This document shows, in pieces, positions 21,859 through 32,222 of a DNA stretch of 64,000 nucleotides. Source of the DNA: Hyphomicrobium_A sp963728165 (GTDB lineage: Bacteria; Pseudomonadota; Alphaproteobacteria; Rhizobiales; Hyphomicrobiaceae). Each line of letters begins with the position of its first letter. Position 1 is the stretch's first letter. A model generated the notes under the pieces. It worked only from the letters and a program-made list of their open reading frames with translations, searched no databases and was not told where the DNA came from. The DNA is taken from assembly GCA_963728165.1 (NCBI GenBank), contig CAVSIY010000002.1, positions 1 through 64,000 on the forward strand, read 5' to 3'. Both the position numbers and the translations under genes were made by a program.

Positions 21859-22940
21859 GGAGACGGCGTGGGCTTAACGACGGCGCGCACGCGGTCGCCG
21901 TCGGCGAGACCGCCTGCCACCGGAGAGACGACGCGCTCGTCCTGCTTCAGTCCGGAGATGACCTCGACGGCGCGCGCGCCGCGAATCCCGATCTCGATGG
22001 TGCGCTTGTGCACGTGCCCATCGGCAACAACGAGCACGGTCGAGCCCGACACGGCTTCCGCCGGCACCAAGAGCGCGCCGGTCTGCTTGCGCGTCACCAC
22101 GTTCGCCTCGACGCTCATGCCGGGCAACAGCGGCGTATCGTCGGGGAGCGCCACCTTGATACGGTAGGTCTTAGCGATCGGATCGCCAATGAGCGTGATC
22201 TCGCGCACCTTGCCTTCGAGGTCGCGGCCGGGGAAGGCGTCGGTGCGAAACAGCACGGTCTGGCCGACGGCGACGCGCGGGATGTCCTCCTCGTTGACCT
22301 CGGCCACCACCTGTAAGGGCTTCAGCGCGCCGACGCGGAACAGAATCTGACCGGCCTCCGCGATCTCGCCCACCTCGCCGTCGCGGCGCAGGACAACGCC
22401 ATCGATCGGCGCGGTAATGGTGCGGTCGGCGATCTTCTCCATCTGCACCAGGATCAGCGCTTGGATTGAGCGCAGGTCCATGGAGACGCGCTCGTGCACT
22501 TGCGACGACACCACGCCCTTCTCGACGAGGGCGGCGTTGCGCTCGAGCTCGCGCTTGGCGAATTCTTCGCGCGCCCGCAGTTCAGCCAGCGCCGCCTTCT
22601 GCTCCTTGTCGTCGAGATGCGCGAGCACGTCGTCCTTCGTCACCGACTTGCCCTCGCAATCGCAGATCTCGGTGATACGGTCGCGGATGACGCTCGTGAC
22701 CTTGGCCCAGCGCACAGGCTCCACAGCGCCGGTCGCATAGACGATCTCGACGGCCGTGCCGATGGTAGGCGTCGCCACGGCGACCTCGGGCGCCCGCAGC
22801 GCGTGCCAAGACCATGCGCCAGCGGCGAGCACCAAGACGACGAGGACAGCGGCCAACGGCCGGCGTTGCAGGATGGCATCGCGTGCGCGCTGGAGCGCGG
22901 ACGGGCCCTTCATCTCGATCTCTTTCACGGGACGCTGCAT
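21855..22940 (-). CDS. Efflux periplasmic adaptor (membrane-fusion, HlyD/MacA-like) protein
   Basis: A 361-residue protein with one N-terminal membrane anchor (LAAVLVVLVLAAGAWSWHAL). The lipoyl/barrel-sandwich halves surround a coiled coil rich in Glu/Arg, as in MacA and HlyD; RTITAPIDGVVLRRDGEVGE marks the second lipoyl half. Beta-barrel and membrane-proximal domains follow. The pair of Cys in EICDCEGKSV next to the first lipoyl strand is unusual, so a disulfide or metal contact is conceivable. The first gene of a three-gene operon, it overlaps the permease by four bases. MKGPS at 22913 is an alternative start with AAAGAGA upstream. Confidence 0.88.
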   Translation of the reverse strand: MQRPVKEIEMKGPSALQRARDAILQRRPLAAVLVVLVLAAGAWSWHALRAPEVAVATPTIGTAVEIVYATGAVEPVRWAKVTSVIRDRITEICDCEGKSVTKDDVLAHLDDKEQKAALAELRAREEFAKRELERNAALVEKGVVSSQVHERVSMDLRSIQALILVQMEKIADRTITAPIDGVVLRRDGEVGEIAEAGQILFRVGALKPLQVVAEVNEEDIPRVAVGQTVLFRTDAFPGRDLEGKVREITLIGDPIAKTYRIKVALPDDTPLLPGMSVEANVVTRKQTGALLVPAEAVSGSTVLVVADGHVHKRTIEIGIRGARAVEVISGLKQDERVVSPVAGGLADGDRVRAVVKPTPSP

Positions 22941-23139
22941 GCGAAGGCTTTCGGCAATCGATCTCGCGGCAATGGCTGCATGCCTTTGGGCCCCAACGGG
23001 GCTTCAAGGGCCATGATCCAACGCAATTGTGCCATCCGGGTGGTGACACGCATAGCTAGCCGATCGTCGCCCGCACCGATCCCAATGAGCAGGAGAGCGT
23101 GGAGCACGTCGCCGAGCCCGCGGGCGGTCGCTGGCTAGG

Positions 23140-23496
23140 TCAGGTGGAGTGTGGGCGCCCGCGATAGAACCACCGCCGCGCGCTCCAGGTGGCGAGCCGG
23201 CCGATGGCGCTGACCGCGAGGCCGATCAGAAGCAACAGGATCGACTTGGGGCCCAGCTCACCCAAGAGCGTCGTGTAGGCCTGCGTCGCCAGCTCCGGCG
23301 ACCATTGCTCGAGCTGGTTGGCGAAGAGGTTGAGCACATCGTGCGAGAAGGCGATGAGATGCCCGAACGTCTCCACGTGATTGAGCGCCAAGTACATGTA
23401 GGCGACCATGGCCACGACGACCTCTACGATCACGTAGACGGCGAGCGCAGCGATCACCGCCACCAGCGCCAGTAGAGACCTGAGAATTGCGCCCAT
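23140..23496 (-). CDS. Small membrane protein of unknown function
   Basis: A 118-residue protein. The ATG at 23496 is preferred because CGGAG lies at normal distance. It has two strongly hydrophobic segments, at about 7-36 (LLALVAVIAALAVYVIVEVV and onward) and about 90-108 (SILLLLIGLAVSAIGRLA), around a loop that begins LNHVETFGHLIAFSHDVLNL. The C-terminus is basic (RRWFYRGRPHS). I do not recognise the family. It stands alone between the transporter operon and the YqeY gene, which is read in the other direction. Confidence 0.6.
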   Translation of the reverse strand: MGAILRSLLALVAVIAALAVYVIVEVVVAMVAYMYLALNHVETFGHLIAFSHDVLNLFANQLEQWSPELATQAYTTLLGELGPKSILLLLIGLAVSAIGRLATWSARRWFYRGRPHST

Positions 23497-23685
23497 TTGC
23501 AAACTCCGATGATTGGCGTGAAGAGGGATCGCGATGGCACATCAAAAGACCCTCCTTAAGCGCCCTTTGTGGCAAGCGGCCGACGGTTTCGGCGCAATTC
23601 TATTGGTTGGCCGCCTTTCGCCCCAAGACTTGCGCTTGGCGTACACCCGGGCCTAAACAGGCGCGCGATACACGGAGGAGGCACC

Positions 23686-24132
23686 ATGCGCGATAAGATC
23701 AACGCCGATCTCAAGACGGCGATGAAGGCCGGCGAGAAGGACCGCGTCGGCACGCTGCGCCTGATCAATGCCGCCCTCAAGCAGGCCGACATCGAGGCGC
23801 GCCCGTCCGGCAAGGAGATCAGCGACGCCGACGTCCTCGGCGTGCTGGCGAAGATGATCAAGCAGCGGCGCAACTCCGTCGAGCAGTTCACGGCGGGCGG
23901 CCGTCAGGACCTCGTCGACAAGGAGACGGCCGAGATCAAGGTCATCGAGGCGTATCTGCCCAAGCAGATGGACGAGGCCGAGGCGAAGTCCGCGATCGCC
24001 GCCGCGATCAAGGAGACCGGCGCTGCGGGGCCGAAGGACATGGGGCGCGTGATGAGCGCGCTGAAAGCCAAGTACGCGGGAAGCATGGACTTTGGCAAGG
24101 CGAGCGGCGTGGTCAAAGAGCTTTTGAAGTAG
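23686..24132 (+). CDS. GatB/YqeY domain protein
   Basis: A 148-residue protein of the YqeY family, related to the tRNA-binding tail of the GatB/GatE amidotransferase subunits. Typical features are an N-terminal helical bundle starting MRDKINADLKTAMKAGEKDR, the block GTLRLINAALKQADIEAR, and a C-terminal subdomain with GPKDMGRVMSALKAKYAG. The start at 23686 follows GGAGGAGG. The family is usually found next to dnaG and rpoD in proteobacteria, as here. The precise function is unknown; tRNA-related roles are suggested by the fold. Confidence 0.93.
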   Translation: MRDKINADLKTAMKAGEKDRVGTLRLINAALKQADIEARPSGKEISDADVLGVLAKMIKQRRNSVEQFTAGGRQDLVDKETAEIKVIEAYLPKQMDEAEAKSAIAAAIKETGAAGPKDMGRVMSALKAKYAGSMDFGKASGVVKELLK

Positions 24133-24136
24133 CGCG

Positions 24137-24736
24137 TCACAGCGTGGTGATGCGGCCGCCGTCCAATCGGAACAACTCGTTCTGTGGCTCGGGCAGCGCG
24201 CAGATCTGAGCTGGCGACATCCCCGCATAGAGCCCGCGCAGGATGCGGTCGACGGCGCCGTGGGTGACGACGAGGAGTGCGCCCCGCTGCGCACCGAGCC
24301 ACGCGCCGACGCGGGCTGCCACCGCCTCATAGCTTTCCCCGCCGGGCGCCGACGTGTGCCACCGGTCGGCGCAGCGGCGCTCCCACGCAGCCAGATCGCG
24401 CGCTTTGATCTCCTCCACCGTCAGTCCCTCCCAGGCCCCGAACGAGATCTCGCGCAGGCGCGCGTCGGTTTCGATGGCGAGCCGGGCGCGCTTCAGCTCG
24501 GTGCGGATGATGGCCGCGGTGACAATCGCCCGCTTCAACGGGCTCGAAATGAGCTGGAGGTTCGCATGTTTGGCGACGTGCTCGCGCAGCGCGCGGCCGT
24601 TGCGGCGGGCCTCCTCGATTCCGAGGGGCGTAAGCGGAGAATCGCTCTCTCCGCAGAACCGGTTCTCGCGGTTGAACTCGGTCTGCCCGTGGCGGGACAG
24701 ATAGATCACGAGCGATGGGTCGATCGGCAGAGCCAT
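24137..24736 (-). CDS. Histidine phosphatase (phosphoglycerate mutase-like) family protein
   Basis: A 199-residue member of branch 1 of the histidine phosphatase superfamily. The catalytic RHG motif is in IYLSRHGQTEFNRENRF. The second Arg is in SSPLKRAIVTAAII, the general acid Glu in REISFGAWEGLTVEEI and the second His in LLVVTHGAVDRILRG. The ATG at 24736 (MALPIDPS) puts the RHG at normal distance; a longer frame to 24808 has no clear ribosome site. The substrate (phosphoglycerate, alpha-ribazole phosphate or other) cannot be decided. It is convergent with the YqeY gene and divergent from dnaG. Confidence 0.88.
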   Translation of the reverse strand: MALPIDPSLVIYLSRHGQTEFNRENRFCGESDSPLTPLGIEEARRNGRALREHVAKHANLQLISSPLKRAIVTAAIIRTELKRARLAIETDARLREISFGAWEGLTVEEIKARDLAAWERRCADRWHTSAPGGESYEAVAARVGAWLGAQRGALLVVTHGAVDRILRGLYAGMSPAQICALPEPQNELFRLDGGRITTL

Positions 24737-24853
24737 CCCGACACTCTGGAGTCGCGGGCCTGGAAAAGAGCTTAAGGCCGCCGAATCGCGGTTTCCCCGC
24801 CTGTTCAAAGGCGGGAGAGCGGGATTGTGCCGCGCACGCCGGGCAGCAAATCA

Positions 24854-24870
24854 CAATACATGTTGTATTG
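24854..24870. promoter_or_regulatory. AT-rich dyad upstream of dnaG
   Basis: CAATACA-TGT-TGTATTG is a perfect 7-base inverted repeat, AT-rich against a GC-rich background, ending 22 bases before the dnaG start and inside the gap to the divergent phosphatase gene. It may be an operator or overlap a promoter; no known regulator consensus was recognised. Confidence 0.4.
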
Positions 24871-24892
24871 CTGATTCGGCCCCCGAGAACCC

Positions 24893-26812
24893 ATGCGCTA
24901 CCCCCCGCACTTCCTCGAAGAGATCCGCGCCCGGCTGTCGGTGAGCCAGGTCGTGGGGCGCAAGGTGCCGCTCAAACGCGCCGGCCGCGAGTTCAAGGGG
25001 CTGTCGCCGTTCAAGGACGAGAGGACGCCGTCCTTCACGGTCAACGACCAGAAGGGCTTCTATCATTGCTTCGCTTCGGGCGAGCACGGCGACATCTTCA
25101 CGTTCCTGATGAAGACCGAGGGTCTGTCGTTCCCCGAGGCGGTGGAACGGCTCGCGGGCGAGGCCGGCGTGCCGATGCCGAAGCTGTCGCCCCGCGAGGA
25201 AGAGCGCGAGGACGAGCGCCAGCGCCTCTACCGGCTGATGGAGGCCTCCGCTCAGTTCTTCGAGGCGGCCCTGTCGAGCGGGCCCGGCGCCGAGGCGCGC
25301 CGCTATCTGGAGAAGCGCGGGCTCGCCTACGAGACGGTCCGCGCGTTCCGCATCGGCTACGGACCCAACGACCGGTCGGCCTTGAAGCAGCACCTCGCCA
25401 AGGCCGGGTTCACACCTGAGGAGATGATCGAGTCCGGCATGCTGATCGGCGGCGCCGACATTCCCGTCGCCTACGACCGCTTCCGCCACCGCGTCATCTT
25501 TCCGATCACCGATTTGAGGGACCGCATCATCGCCTTCGGCGGGCGCGCGCTCGATCCAGACCAGCCGGCGAAGTATTTGAACTCACCCGACACGCCGCTC
25601 TTCCACAAAGGGCACGTGCTCTTCAACGCCGCCAAAGCCCGCGCGCCCGCGCACGACACCGCGCGCATCATCGCGGTCGAAGGCTACATGGACGTCATCG
25701 CCCTGTCGGAGGCCGGCTTCGCCGAGACGGTCGCCCCGCTCGGCACCGCGCTCACCGAGGAGCAGGTGGCGCTGCTGTGGCGGCTCGCGCCCGAGCCGAT
25801 CCTCTGCTTTGACGGCGACGCCGCCGGCCGCAAGGCCGCCTTCCGCGCGGTGGAGACCGTGCTGCCGCACTTGAAGCCGGGATTTTCCATGCGCTTCGCG
25901 TTCCTTCCCGGCGGGCTCGATCCCGACGACCTCGTGCGCCAGAAGGGTCCTGAGGCCTTCGCCGCGGAGTTGGAGAAGACGTCGGCCCTCTTCGACGTGC
26001 TGTGGGCGCGCGAGGAGGAGGGCCAGGACCTGTCGACGCCGGAGCAGCGCGCCGCCTTCGAGCAGCGGCTGGGCGCGCTCGTCGCCCGCATCGGCGATGC
26101 TTCGGTCAAGGCCCACTACGAGCGCGAGCTGCGCGAGACCTTGTGGACTTTGAACCGCTCTATCGTGCGCGAGATCGCCCGCGGCGAGGGGCAGCGGCGC
26201 CGGGGCCAAAGCGGGACGCGGCGTAATAACGTTACTCCCGACTGGCGCATCCGCGAGCGCGCCCGGCTCGGACCCAGGGTCTACGAGCCCCCTCGCCGGC
26301 CGGCCGCGGCGAGCCAGGAGCTGGCTCAGCGTGCCGAATTGGCCCCCGCGCGCGAGGCCCTCCTCATCAAGACCATTTTGAACCACCCCTGGCTCATCGA
26401 CGAGCATTCAGAGGAGATCGCGGCGATGATGCTCGTCTCCGCCCCCGTCGCCCGCCTGCGTGATGCGGTTTTGGCGGCCCAGGCCCAAGAAAATGCTCTT
26501 GACAGCACAAGCCTACGCACCCAATTGAGCGTATTGGGCCTCGGCAAGGTTATCGACCTTGTGGAGCGTTCCGTTACGCATAGAAGCGATCGTTTCGCAG
26601 AGCCCGAAGCCCCGCGGGCCGAGGTGGAAGTTGGCTGGCGCCACGCCCTCGCGCTGCATGAGAGGCAGGTCGGCTTGCAGAAGTCGCTCGACGCTGCCGT
26701 CCAGGCTTACCACCGGGACGGCTCCGAGGACGCGCTTGCGCGCATCTGCGAGATCCAGGGCCTGCTTGGTTTATCAAGCCAGTCACCCCCTTTCGCAGAG
26801 CCACGTGAGTGA
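24893..26812 (+). CDS. dnaG: DNA primase
   Basis: Synthesises RNA primers at the replication fork. The 639 residues hold an N-terminal CHC2-type domain (about 1-100), a TOPRIM catalytic core with VEGYMDVIAL and CFDGDAAGRKAA, and a C-terminal DnaB-binding helical domain. The zinc site is degraded: where most primases have CPFH and CFGCG this one reads SPFK (in GLSPFKDERTPSF) and CFASG (in YHCFASGEHGD), keeping one of the four ligands. From memory this is shared by other alphaproteobacterial primases. It is followed by rpoD, the usual macromolecular-synthesis arrangement without rpsU. Confidence 0.97.
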   Translation: MRYPPHFLEEIRARLSVSQVVGRKVPLKRAGREFKGLSPFKDERTPSFTVNDQKGFYHCFASGEHGDIFTFLMKTEGLSFPEAVERLAGEAGVPMPKLSPREEEREDERQRLYRLMEASAQFFEAALSSGPGAEARRYLEKRGLAYETVRAFRIGYGPNDRSALKQHLAKAGFTPEEMIESGMLIGGADIPVAYDRFRHRVIFPITDLRDRIIAFGGRALDPDQPAKYLNSPDTPLFHKGHVLFNAAKARAPAHDTARIIAVEGYMDVIALSEAGFAETVAPLGTALTEEQVALLWRLAPEPILCFDGDAAGRKAAFRAVETVLPHLKPGFSMRFAFLPGGLDPDDLVRQKGPEAFAAELEKTSALFDVLWAREEEGQDLSTPEQRAAFEQRLGALVARIGDASVKAHYERELRETLWTLNRSIVREIARGEGQRRRGQSGTRRNNVTPDWRIRERARLGPRVYEPPRRPAAASQELAQRAELAPAREALLIKTILNHPWLIDEHSEEIAAMMLVSAPVARLRDAVLAAQAQENALDSTSLRTQLSVLGLGKVIDLVERSVTHRSDRFAEPEAPRAEVEVGWRHALALHERQVGLQKSLDAAVQAYHRDGSEDALARICEIQGLLGLSSQSPPFAEPRE

Positions 26813-26824
26813 ACTTGGCGCGCC

Positions 26825-26848
26825 CCTTGCTCCCTGGAGGGGGCAAGG
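26825..26848 (+). terminator. Hairpin after dnaG, weak terminator candidate
   Basis: CCTTGC/GCAAGG with extra CCC/GGG pairing, 13 bases after the dnaG stop, but followed by GATCGGGC and not by a U tract. It could attenuate transcription between dnaG and rpoD or simply stabilise the mRNA end. The rest of the 248-base gap to rpoD shows a TTATAT box near 27029 but nothing else clear. Confidence 0.3.
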
Positions 26849-27060
26849 ATCGGGCGTGCCAGGCCCAGGGGTCGAGCGCAACGGGGTAACCCGCTCCAAG
26901 GAGCGGGGAGGCAGGTCGGATGGGTTTGATTGAGGTGGGACGCCACACGACCGGAATGGAGCGTGCGCTGCCGGTGTTTCGCAGGGACGGACGGGTCCTG
27001 CGTCGGGTTGCCGCACATGGTTTGGACGCTTATATCACGGGATAAGAGCCCTTGAGACCC

Positions 27061-29115
<2,055 letters not shown>

Positions 29116-29142
29116 GACGTCTCATCTCAGCTGAACTTAAGC

Positions 29143-29170
29143 GGCGGGCCCCGGCCCGCCGTTTTCTTTT
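29143..29170 (+). terminator. Rho-independent terminator of rpoD
   Basis: GGCGGGCC-CC-GGCCCGCC, a perfect 8-base stem with a minimal loop, followed by GTTTTCTTTT, 27 bases after the rpoD stop. Confidence 0.9.
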
Positions 29171-29297
29171 GGGCGGCGCAACACAGTTGCAGTGAAGCGC
29201 CCTGTTGTGGGGCAGCCCCGAATTAAGGCATACTGCCCCGCCCACCGAGCGTGGGCCGATACTTTGTAACGATACTCGAGAACTTGGGGGTTAGGCC

Positions 29298-30104
29298 ATG
29301 CGCCGCTCATTTTCGATCTTCGCTGTCGCCGCGCTGGCAAGCCTGGCCCTTCCCGCCGTCGCCAACGCCGGTCCCGCCTGGGACGCGATCCGCACAGGCG
29401 TCTTCGGTGCGCGCACCATCCACGAGGCCGGCGATGCCGTGCTCCTGACGGCGCCGACGCGGCCCACCGACCAGCGCGTGGTGCCGATCGGGGTCGAGGC
29501 CGCGTTCGCCGACGGGCGCACGGTGAAGAGCCTCACGCTCATCGTCGACGAGAACCCCTCGCCCGTCGCCGCCGTGTTCGACGTGGGCGGAAAGCGCGAC
29601 TCCTTCAAGATCGCCACCAACCTGCGCCTCAACGCGGCGACCGACGTGCGCGCCATCGTCGAGGCGAGCGACGGCGAGCTCTACATGGCGCAACGCTTTG
29701 TGAAGTTCGCCGGCGGCCAGGGCGCCTGCGCGGCGCCCGCCATGGGCAGCCCCGAGGAGATCGCGGCCAACATGGGCAAGATGACGCTGACGCCTGAGCG
29801 CTCTGCCGGCGCCCAGACCGAGATCGCGCCCACCGCGCGCCTCACCATCAGCCACCCCAACCACACCGGCATGGTGCTCGACCAGATCACGCTGCTCTAC
29901 ACCCCCTTGCGCATCATCACCGATCTGGAGGTGCGCCAGGGCGACGAACGCGTGTTCGCCATGAAGGGCTCGATCACGCTGTCGCAGAACCCGGTCATCG
30001 ATTTCGATTATCGGGTGAACGGCGCGGAGACGATGCAGGTCATGGTGCGCGACAGCGATGGCGCCGAGTGGGAGAAGAGCTTCCCCATCGGGCAGGGGAG
30101 CTAG
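29298..30104 (+). CDS. Quinoprotein dehydrogenase-associated SoxYZ-like carrier protein
   Basis: A 268-residue exported fusion of a SoxY-like and a SoxZ-like domain. The signal peptide is MRRSFSIFAVAALASLALPA to about VANA. The SoxY-like half ends VKFAGGQGACAAPA, where true SoxY has a GGCGG swinging-arm Cys; one Cys is kept but not at the terminus, as the SoxZ-like half follows (ISHPNHTGM, DQITLLYTPLRII, GSITLSQNPVIDFDYRV). The family (TIGR04557, by recall) accompanies PQQ-dependent alcohol dehydrogenases in methylotrophs and other proteobacteria, where it may carry an intermediate. No dehydrogenase is encoded nearby, so the partner must be elsewhere. Confidence 0.85.
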   Translation: MRRSFSIFAVAALASLALPAVANAGPAWDAIRTGVFGARTIHEAGDAVLLTAPTRPTDQRVVPIGVEAAFADGRTVKSLTLIVDENPSPVAAVFDVGGKRDSFKIATNLRLNAATDVRAIVEASDGELYMAQRFVKFAGGQGACAAPAMGSPEEIAANMGKMTLTPERSAGAQTEIAPTARLTISHPNHTGMVLDQITLLYTPLRIITDLEVRQGDERVFAMKGSITLSQNPVIDFDYRVNGAETMQVMVRDSDGAEWEKSFPIGQGS

Positions 30105-30134
30105 AAGCTTCTAGCCTTCCTGCGTCATCCAAAC

Positions 30135-30371
30135 TCAGCGCACGCCGAACCGGCTCGCTTCCCAGCGGTCGAAGCGCGCCTGCTCGGCGGCCGTGCACCA
30201 GGGATTGCCGTAGTAGCCTGAGCGGCCGTTGACGCGGGTGCAGTCCTTGACCGGAGCCTCACGCACAGAGTGGCGTGACCTCTCCACTCCATAGCCTGCG
30301 GCGCTTGCCGGGCCTGCCAGAACGGCGGCCGCCGCCACAACTGCAACAATGCCGAGACCGCGACGCGACAT
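30135..30371 (-). CDS. Small secreted protein of unknown function
   Basis: A 78-residue protein with a good site (GTGAGGAGAG) ahead of the ATG at 30371. The signal peptide (MSRRGLGIVAVVAAAAVLAG to PASA) leaves a mature part of about 53 residues with two Cys, in VKDCTRVNGRSGYYG and NPWCTAAEQARFDRWE, probably disulfide-linked. The family is not recognised. It converges on the SoxYZ-like gene, with 30 bases between the ends. Confidence 0.65.
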   Translation of the reverse strand: MSRRGLGIVAVVAAAAVLAGPASAAGYGVERSRHSVREAPVKDCTRVNGRSGYYGNPWCTAAEQARFDRWEASRFGVR

Positions 30372-30489
30372 GGGTAGCTCTCCTCACCTGGCCCAACTCG
30401 TGATGGCTTCTATGTGGCGCCATATGCCCCGGCGCGCAAGATGCGCCAGAAATGCGCATGACCGCGGAAGCGTCCGCGCAAGGGCGCGC

Positions 30490-30954
30490 TCACTTGACGC
30501 CCAAAACCTCCACCTCACCGTCGCCCAGGCGCACCACGTCGCCCACGGCCCTGCCCACCAGCGCGCGCGCTAAGGGCGCCACGTAGGGAATGGTGCCCTT
30601 GGCCGGCTCCGCCTCGTCCTCGCCGACGATGCGGAACGTCTGGCGGCGCCCGTCGCCGCGCGCGATGGTGACGGTGGAGCCGAAGTGCACGTGCGCCCCG
30701 TCGGCCGGCGGCGTCACCACCTCCGCGCTTTGCAGCCGCGCCGCCCAGTAGCGCAGATCGCGCGCCGTCGCGGCGCTGCGCGCGCGGTCCTCATCGGCCT
30801 GCGCCTGGCTGTGCTCGCCCGTCAACCGCGCCACCTCGGCCTCGATCAGCTTCAGGCCTTCCTTGGTCACGAGATTGGCGTGCTCGGAGATCAGCCGGTC
30901 GGGCAGCTCCTCGGCGCTCGCATCTTCCTGCTCCTTGACGAAGGCCCGGCTCAT
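30490..30954 (-). CDS. GreA/GreB-family elongation factor-like protein
   Basis: A 154-residue second member of the Gre family in the window. The N-terminal coiled coil is recognisable (LVTKEGLKLIEAEVARLTGE), but the tip lacks the DLSENAEY acidic motif of GreA and reads ADEDRARSAATARDLRYWAA, more like GreB-type or anti-Gre paralogues. The C-terminal FKBP-like domain has FGSTVTIARGDGRRQTFRIV and SPLARAL-like APLARALVGRAVGDVV. MSRAFVKEQED at 30954 is chosen over the longer frame because AGGA precedes it. It probably binds the polymerase secondary channel; whether it promotes cleavage is open. Confidence 0.82.
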   Translation of the reverse strand: MSRAFVKEQEDASAEELPDRLISEHANLVTKEGLKLIEAEVARLTGEHSQAQADEDRARSAATARDLRYWAARLQSAEVVTPPADGAHVHFGSTVTIARGDGRRQTFRIVGEDEAEPAKGTIPYVAPLARALVGRAVGDVVRLGDGEVEVLGVK

Positions 30955-31160
30955 CGTGGCATCCTGGTCTCTCACGAGTTGTAGGGGCGCGGGAATTCAA
31001 AGCGAGTATAGACGCCGGGGGGCGAATCCCGAAGCTTTGCGCGTGCTGCGCTGCGGCACGTTGATCGGGGCTCGGCGACAGCCGTAGACTGTGGGCGTCT
31101 CAACGAGGGGAGGCCGCCATCAATTTCAACTTCACAGGCTTCGAGCGGCGTCGCGACAAG

Positions 31161-31487
31161 GTGGCTTCAACTCGCGTCTTCGCCCGCCGCATGGCCCGCG
31201 CCATCGGCTTGTGGTTCGCACTCATCGGCTGCGGGCTCGCCGTGGGCATCGCCGGCTACGCCGGCTTCGAGGGGCTGTCGCTCACCGACGCCTATCTCAA
31301 CGCGGCCATGATCCTGTCCGGCATGGGTCCGGCGGTCGAGCTCAAGACCACAGGCGGCAAGCTGTTCGCCGGCACCTACGCGATCCTCTCCGGCCTCATC
31401 ATCATCATCGCGATGGGCTTCGTGCTGGCGCCGATCTTCCACCGCGTCTTGCACAAGTTCCACGTGGAGACGAGTGGCGACAATTGA
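31161..31487 (+). CDS. Two-TM membrane protein, ion-channel-like pore region
   Basis: A 108-residue protein with hydrophobic segments at about 14-34 (AIGLWFALIGCGLAVGIAGY) and 72-92 (GTYAILSGLIIIIAMGFVLA). The stretch between them, LTDAYLNAAMILSGMGP, resembles the pore helix of small K+-channel-like proteins but lacks the TVGYG selectivity filter. The GTG at 31161 has no ribosome site. Upstream in the same frame GGGGAGG stands seven bases before an ATC codon at 31119, so the real start may be an ATC (or a misread ATG), adding AINFNFTGFERRRDK. The family is not firmly recognised; channel function is inference. Confidence 0.6.
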   Translation: MASTRVFARRMARAIGLWFALIGCGLAVGIAGYAGFEGLSLTDAYLNAAMILSGMGPAVELKTTGGKLFAGTYAILSGLIIIIAMGFVLAPIFHRVLHKFHVETSGDN

Positions 31488-31529
31488 CGGCCACGCTGCC
31501 GCCCCACATCCCCGGCTAGGCTTGCGCCC

Positions 31530-32222
31530 ATGCCCATCGCGCCCGACATCCCCGCCGCCGAGGTGGCCATCCTGCAGATGACGAACGCGTTCCGCGCCGA
31601 GCAGAAGCTTGCTGCGGTGAAGCCGAACCCGCTGCTCGCCGCCGCGGCGCACGCCTACGCGAAGGTGCTGGCGGCGCACAAAGGCGCGCTGTCGCACACC
31701 TACAGCGGCACGACGCCGGCGACGCGCGCCACAACGGCCGGCTACGCCTACTGCCAGATCGCCGAGAACCTAGCCATGATCTACGACAGCCGCGGGTTCA
31801 CGGCCCTCGACTACGCCGAGCGCACGCTTGCCGGCTGGAAGCACTCCCCCGGCCACCGCCGCAACCTGCTGATGCCCGAGGTCACCGAGATCGGAGTCGC
31901 CGTGGCCAAGGCCGGCACCAATGATCCGAGCTACGTCGCCGTGCAGCTCTTCGGCCGACCGCGGGCGCTCAAGTACTCCTTCCAGATCGTCAACAGGTTG
32001 CCCGCCGCCGTGCACTACGCCTTCGGCGGCCAGCAGCACGACGTGCTGCCGCGCCAGGTCATCACGCACACGAGCTGCGCCCAGGGCACCATCGCCTTCA
32101 AGTTCGATGCGCGCAGCGGCGTCGGCCGCTACGAGGCGCGCGACGGGAGCATTTACACGCTGAAGCCGCGCCCTGGCGGCGGCGTCACGGTCGACGTCGG
32201 CCGCGGCCGCCTCACCCCTTGA
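31530..32222 (+). CDS. CAP/SCP-domain protein
   Basis: A 230-residue protein. Residues 10-140 form a CAP (cysteine-rich secretory, antigen 5, PR-1) domain of the bacterial type: LQMTNAFRAEQKLAAVKPNP, HAYAKVLAAHKGALSHTYSG, QIAENLAMIY, TLAGWKHSPGHRRNLLMPEV and GVAVAKAG with VAVQLFGRP. The conserved His and Glu positions (LSHTY, AENL, PGHRRN) are present. A roughly 80-residue C-terminal domain of unknown type follows. No signal peptide is visible at the ATG at 31530, which is odd for this usually exported family. Its end overlaps the convergent SnoaL-like gene by 11 bases. Confidence 0.85.
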   Translation: MPIAPDIPAAEVAILQMTNAFRAEQKLAAVKPNPLLAAAAHAYAKVLAAHKGALSHTYSGTTPATRATTAGYAYCQIAENLAMIYDSRGFTALDYAERTLAGWKHSPGHRRNLLMPEVTEIGVAVAKAGTNDPSYVAVQLFGRPRALKYSFQIVNRLPAAVHYAFGGQQHDVLPRQVITHTSCAQGTIAFKFDARSGVGRYEARDGSIYTLKPRPGGGVTVDVGRGRLTP

